Source: an uncultured Sutterellaceae bacterium
GTDB taxonomy: Bacteria; Pseudomonadota; Gammaproteobacteria; Burkholderiales; Burkholderiaceae_F
Assembly: GCA_947253615.1 (NCBI GenBank)
Contig: CAMYAA010000014.1
Location: 1-10,045 of the forward strand
Reading direction: 5' to 3'
DNA length: 10,045 nucleotides
Position numbers and translations under genes: made by a program. Position 1 is the first letter of the stretch. Each line of letters opens with the position of its first letter. The notes under the pieces are model-generated. The model searched no databases. It saw only the letters and a program-made list of their open reading frames with translations, and was not told where the DNA came from. Positions 7,005 through 10,045 of this stretch are shown one piece after another.

Positions 7005-7433
7005 TTAAGATTTTTCATAGCGCGATAAATCCACTTGATCAATCGCACGTTTAATGGCTTCAACCGTAATCAAACTCGTCGAACGCGACAAATCCTGGCG
7101 AATTCGAACTAACGCATTCGAAACCGCCGCCTCAATCGTCATGCTCAACTGCTCATCAATGTAGCCTTGGATAATCGGCGCCAAGTCCGCCAAAAGCTGA
7201 CGACGATCGGCCTCATCCAATTTAGCTAACGAGACTTTTAAAGCCTGCGCTTCTTCTAAGTAACGCGTCAAGGAAGCGTCGTCCCTGCTCACCGACACAT
7301 CCTTTTTCGTATGCGTATAGTCATGCTGCTTGTTAGGAACGCCCTCACGGATCGTTGGCGGATTCTCTAAGCGCTCGAGCATCGGGAGCAATTCCTCCCA
7401 ATCCCACGGGGCCTTTTTCATTAAAGTAATCAT
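7005..7433 (-). CDS. Small uncharacterised protein between holC and valS
   Basis: Encodes 142 residues that I do not recognise with certainty. The N-terminal third (to about residue 50) is polar and rich in Pro, Lys and Asp, probably disordered. From about residue 53 to the end it looks almost entirely helical, with amphipathic stretches LTRYLEEAQALKVSLAKLDE (55-74) and a C-terminal region around IEAAVSNALVRIRQDLSR (100-117). No signal peptide, membrane segment, cysteine or catalytic motif is visible. The start at 7433 has GGAG 8 nt upstream; a second ATG four codons later is possible. It starts 27 nt after holC, so it is probably in the pepA-holC operon. Betaproteobacteria often carry a poorly conserved helical gene at this spot (Burkholderia versions are called DUF2486); position and helical character suggest a counterpart, but I cannot confirm homology. 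Confidence 0.8.
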   Translation of the reverse strand: MITLMKKAPWDWEELLPMLERLENPPTIREGVPNKQHDYTHTKKDVSVSRDDASLTRYLEEAQALKVSLAKLDEADRRQLLADLAPIIQGYIDEQLSMTIEAAVSNALVRIRQDLSRSTSLITVEAIKRAIDQVDLSRYEKS

Positions 7434-7460
7434 CGTCTTCGCTCCCTCTCGTGTGGCTTT

Positions 7461-7889
7461 TTACGATTCGCGGTTATAAGCTTCAAGCTCAACACCAGCC
7501 GCCTTATAAGCCGTCCAGCGCAAGCGAGAGGCTTCAACCTCATTCGCGTCGAGCCCAACAATATCAACAATTCGTTCAAAACGATCAAACTCTTTTTCCC
7601 ACGCGGGCGGGAGTTGATCGTCTAACAAAATCAAAACTTGGCCATTGAGCTGCTCCAAATCTTCCGCAAGTAATATCGGCGAGGAAGCAGCCTCTGGTGA
7701 ACCGACAAACGCATGAGGGAGAAATCGATAAGGATCGAGCTCCCACAAATAATTGTCGACAATCGACAATCTAGCCTTGTCCGTACTCCAGAGAGCCACC
7801 GTTAAGCCACGCTCCCGCACCGTTTTAACAACGGCGCAGGCGTAGCTCAGGCGATCTTTGACGTGATGATGAAAATCAATCTTCTTCAT
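7461..7889 (-). CDS. holC: DNA polymerase III, chi subunit
   Basis: Accessory subunit of the replicative polymerase clamp-loader complex; chi pairs with psi (HolD) and binds the C-terminal tail of single-strand binding protein, helping hand-off from primase. The 142 residues match the usual 140-150. Conserved pieces are visible: an N-terminal F-type strand (KIDFHHHV), a helix, VDNYLWELDPYRFLPHAFVG at 44-63 matching the family's 'lD..LW...p..FlPH', a strand VLILLDDQLP (85-94), and the C-terminal SRLRWTAYKAAGVEL at 121-135 matching the 'aR.r...Yr.aG' ending. There is only a weak ribosome site (TGAGAC) before the ATG, 31 nt after the pepA stop, so translation may lean on coupling within the operon. 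Confidence 0.93.
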   Translation of the reverse strand: MKKIDFHHHVKDRLSYACAVVKTVRERGLTVALWSTDKARLSIVDNYLWELDPYRFLPHAFVGSPEAASSPILLAEDLEQLNGQVLILLDDQLPPAWEKEFDRFERIVDIVGLDANEVEASRLRWTAYKAAGVELEAYNRES

Positions 7890-7920
7890 AGTGTCTCAAT
7901 TATCGCCTACTTTTAGGTCA

Positions 7921-9405
7921 TTAAGCGTGCGCCAACAGGAACTCCATTAAGAGCCCCACCGGACGACCCGTTGCATAGCGCTTCATGCCACCGACATTCG
8001 CCGTCGCGGCAATGTCAAAGTGAGCCCAAGGCACATCTTCAGCAAAGGTTTCTAAGAACGCCGCCGCGCTCGAAGCGCCACCATCACGCTTAGAGGCCAT
8101 ATTGGCAATATCGGCCACAACCGAATCCATCAACTTCAAATACTTCGGACCCACTGGCATCGGCCACGCTTCGTCACGAGCGCGCATACCAGCGTCAATT
8201 AATTCCTTGCGAAGCCCTTCAACATTGGTGAACAACCCGTTATAAGGTGCGCCTAACGCAATACAGCACGCACCCGTTAACGTGGCCATATCCACAATTA
8301 ATTCAGGCTTTTGTTGAACGGTCCAGGTCAACGCATCCGCCAAGACTAAACGGCCTTCCGCGTCCGTATTAAGAATTTCAATCGTACGACCCGACATCGA
8401 GGTCACGACGTCACCAGGCTTCACAGCCGAACCCGAAGGTAAGTTTTCGCAAGCAGCAACCACCCCCAAGACGTTCTTCGCGAGGCCAAGCTCGGCAATA
8501 CCCGCCATCGTGCCAATCACGCTCGCCGCGCCACACATGTCGTAGGTCATGTCCCACATGTTGGCTGCAGGCTTTAAGGAAATACCACCCGCATCAAAGG
8601 TAATGCCCTTACCGACCAAAGCCACAGGAGCCTTATCCGACTTGGCACCCTCGTACTTCATCACGATAAAGCGGGGTTCTTGAACACTTCCTTGAGCCAC
8701 CGCTAAGAAGGAGCCCATCTTCATCGCACGAATTTCTTCAAGACCAAAGACTTGGACCTTCAAACCTTCATGGCGTTCAGCCAAGGCTAAAGCCGCTTCA
8801 CCCAAGAAAGTTGGCGTTGCCACATTGGCGGGCAAGTCGGCCAACCAACGCGTGATTTTCTTGGCGTAAGCCGTCGCCGCGCCTTCCTTTAATAAGGTTT
8901 CTAATTCTGGCGTGACTTCATCACACATCCACAAGAACGTTTCAACAGCGCAATCGTCCTTGTCTTGACGCTTCATCGTGATGCGATCGGTCAACGCATT
9001 GAGCGCCACCTGACTGAATAAACGAGGAAGATGTAAGCAAGCACAAGCCTTCGGCTTCCATTCAATCGCATAAAGTGCAATGGTTTTGGCCCAAGACTTA
9101 ACGGCCTTCACGGCCTTGTCCATCGCATCCACTAACACGTCGCCATCGGCCTTGGCGCGATCGCCCAAACCGACTACAACGACGGGTTCATCTTTACCAA
9201 AAACCCAAACTTCACCCGCATTCGCCTTAAAAATGCCTTGATCCATACGACGACGAATACAGTCGGCATACGGCTCGAGCGAGCGCGTAATCACCGGAGC
9301 CTTATTTTCATCACGATAGACCCCTAAGATCTTCACGGCGCCTTCTTCTTGGCCGTAAAGACAAGGACGAACCTGAGCGGTTAACTTCGGTAAAGTAAAA
9401 GACAT
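7921..9405 (-). CDS. pepA: Leucyl aminopeptidase (M17 family)
   Basis: Cytosolic two-metal aminopeptidase that removes N-terminal residues, with preference for leucine, in peptide recycling; the family forms hexamers. The 494-residue product compares with 503 in E. coli. The M17 signature NTDAEGRL is at 346-353. The metal and catalytic residues are all in place: Lys266 and Asp271 in VGKGITFDAGG, Lys278, Asp289, Asp348, Glu350 and Arg352, each four less than the E. coli number. In E. coli PepA also binds DNA (Xer recombination, carAB control); whether this N-terminal domain does so cannot be judged here. GAGGAG lies 8 nt upstream of the start ATG. It is the first gene of the pepA-holC operon, divergent from the VOC gene. 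Confidence 0.97.
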   Translation of the reverse strand: MSFTLPKLTAQVRPCLYGQEEGAVKILGVYRDENKAPVITRSLEPYADCIRRRMDQGIFKANAGEVWVFGKDEPVVVVGLGDRAKADGDVLVDAMDKAVKAVKSWAKTIALYAIEWKPKACACLHLPRLFSQVALNALTDRITMKRQDKDDCAVETFLWMCDEVTPELETLLKEGAATAYAKKITRWLADLPANVATPTFLGEAALALAERHEGLKVQVFGLEEIRAMKMGSFLAVAQGSVQEPRFIVMKYEGAKSDKAPVALVGKGITFDAGGISLKPAANMWDMTYDMCGAASVIGTMAGIAELGLAKNVLGVVAACENLPSGSAVKPGDVVTSMSGRTIEILNTDAEGRLVLADALTWTVQQKPELIVDMATLTGACCIALGAPYNGLFTNVEGLRKELIDAGMRARDEAWPMPVGPKYLKLMDSVVADIANMASKRDGGASSAAAFLETFAEDVPWAHFDIAATANVGGMKRYATGRPVGLLMEFLLAHA

Positions 9406-9528
9406 GTATTGGTCTCCTCGAAAAAAATGAGTATCCCTTTATTCTATGACTATCCCTTAGATGATGAGCACCTTCGAAGAATAAAGTTCATAATGGATAG
9501 TAACGGCATTTGACCAAAAGGAGCCATT
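9406..9528. promoter_or_regulatory. Divergent control region between pepA and the VOC gene
   Basis: This 123-nt gap must hold both promoters. For pepA (minus) a -10-like TAGAAT lies at 9441-9446 with only a poor -35. For the VOC gene (plus) a -10-like CATAAT lies at 9489-9494, again with a poor -35, followed by AAAAGGAG (9516-9523) 5 nt before its ATG. The palindrome CTTCGAAG (9472-9479) lies between the two. Weak -35 boxes on both sides leave room for activator dependence. Confidence 0.45.
9432..9458. repeat. Direct repeat TATCCCTT flanking the pepA -10 region
   Basis: TATCCCTT occurs at 9432-9439 and again at 9451-9458, 19 bp apart, on either side of the candidate pepA -10 hexamer. This could be a tandem binding site for a regulator or a chance repeat. 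Confidence 0.5.
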
Positions 9529-9927
9529 ATGCAAACCATCTCTAAATTACGACTCTCGCGTCCGACCAACAATCTTGAGAATGTTTTACGTTTTTATTGC
9601 GAAGGGTTAGGCTTTGAAGTGCTCGACCGCTACGAAGCTCAACAAGGTTGGGATGGTGTCATTGTCGGTCACAAAGATTGGCCCTATCAGTTTGAATTCT
9701 CCCGTCGTCGCGACGGCGCCATTGTGCCTCCTGCCCCGACGACCGATCACTTCTTCGTCTTTTGCGTGGAAGATCCTCAACAATGGGAAACGCTTTTAAA
9801 GAATTTGTTCCAAGCGGGTTTCTCGCAAATCACCCCACCGCAACTCTATGCTGATAGCGGTGTAGCCACCTTTGAAGACCCGGAAGGCTATCGAGTTGTA
9901 CTCGTTCAAGGTCACTGGAAAAAATAA
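9529..9927 (+). CDS. VOC (glyoxalase/bleomycin resistance) superfamily protein, YycE-like
   Basis: Encodes 132 residues with the paired beta-alpha-beta-beta-beta layout of the vicinal oxygen chelate fold: 'FYCEGLGFEVLDR' (22-34) ends the first half, and 'FFVFCVEDP' (75-83) with 'FEDPEGYRVVLVQ' (115-127) make the second. The segment YDG-like WDGVIVG, then FEFSRR, is reminiscent of the small YycE group. Of the usual metal-ligand positions, the first-strand His appears to be Arg (8) or a neighbour and the last-strand Glu is Val (about 124), while Glu56 and His74 remain; it may not be a classical metal enzyme. Substrate unknown. A strong ribosome site, AAAAGGAG, is 5 nt before the ATG. It is a single gene, divergent from pepA. 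Confidence 0.85.
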   Translation: MQTISKLRLSRPTNNLENVLRFYCEGLGFEVLDRYEAQQGWDGVIVGHKDWPYQFEFSRRRDGAIVPPAPTTDHFFVFCVEDPQQWETLLKNLFQAGFSQITPPQLYADSGVATFEDPEGYRVVLVQGHWKK

Positions 9928-9952
9928 AATACCAAATTCAAGTTATACCTAA

Positions 9953-9969
9953 GCCTCAGCGAATGAGGC
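9953..9969 (+). other. Small hairpin downstream of the VOC gene
   Basis: GCCTCA and TGAGGC form a 6-bp stem with loop GCGAA, 25 nt after the stop codon. It is followed by AAAATTG rather than a T-run on either strand, so it is at best a weak or Rho-assisted terminator. It lies inside a wider inverted repeat, ACCAAATT (9931-9938) and AATTTGGT (9990-9997). Confidence 0.45.
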
Positions 9970-9997
9970 AAAATTGTCAGATCCAATAAAATTTGGT

Positions 9998-10045
9998 CTG
10001 TCTCTTATACACATCTCCGAGCCCACGAGACCGTACTAGATCTCG
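9998..10045 (+). other. Untrimmed Illumina Nextera adapter (artefact)
   Basis: Positions 9998-10016 are the 19-base Tn5 mosaic end CTGTCTCTTATACACATCT. Positions 10017-10031 (CCGAGCCCACGAGAC) complete the Nextera Read 2 adapter, 10032-10039 (CGTACTAG) is the i7 index known as N702, and 10040-10045 (ATCTCG) begins the P7 flow-cell sequence. The order is exactly that of a read running through a short insert. This is library DNA, not part of the genome. Confidence 0.98.

Noticed and set aside
9931..9997. Inverted repeat ACCAAATT/AATTTGGT ending exactly where the adapter begins, considered as a mobile-element or recombination end.
   Set aside because: Only 8 bp, AT-rich, with no transposase or target duplication; the coincidence with the read end is better explained by where the sequenced fragment stopped.
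1..10045. Search by eye for CRISPR arrays, insertion sequences, prophage genes, toxin-antitoxin pairs and defence systems.
   Set aside because: None seen. The genes are core functions with similar composition, and no repeat arrays or transposase motifs appear on either strand.

Overview
The window looks like chromosomal housekeeping DNA from a proteobacterium, most likely a betaproteobacterium of moderate GC. A Burkholderiales gut lineage such as Sutterellaceae is a guess from gene order and composition, not a proven assignment. The main clue is the block pepA-holC-(small unknown gene)-valS, an arrangement typical of beta/gammaproteobacteria: HolC, the chi subunit of DNA polymerase III, is a proteobacterial protein.

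Layout. Positions 1-230 hold three tRNA genes on the minus strand, transcribed Pro(TGG)-Arg(TCT)-His(GTG), with 12-nt spacers; the His gene is cut by the window start. A short divergent control region (about 231-380) separates them from argH (argininosuccinate lyase, plus strand), which ends in a clear terminator. Next is an AGCS-family sodium/alanine symporter (plus strand) with its own terminator. From 3536 to 9405 everything is on the minus strand: a small WYL-like protein with its own promoter and a structured leader, valS with a strong terminator, then upstream of it a small unknown gene, holC and pepA. The last gene, a small glyoxalase-fold (VOC) protein, is on the plus strand and divergent from pepA.

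The genes are mostly core metabolism and translation: arginine synthesis, amino-acid uptake, valyl-tRNA charging, peptide turnover, and the polymerase clamp-loader accessory subunit. pepA, holC and the small unknown gene are close enough (27-31 nt gaps) to be one operon. valS lies 118 nt further down, behind a hairpin with a U-tract, so its expression needs either read-through or its own promoter.

I see no mobile element, CRISPR array, toxin-antitoxin pair or defence system. The points of interest are regulatory: a symmetric divergent promoter sharing one palindromic -35 box, a structured leader ahead of the WYL-like gene, and a possible attenuator with a tiny valine-containing ORF ahead of valS. 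The last 48 bases (9998-10045) are not biological: they are an untrimmed Illumina Nextera adapter with an i7 index, so the genomic sequence ends at 9997.
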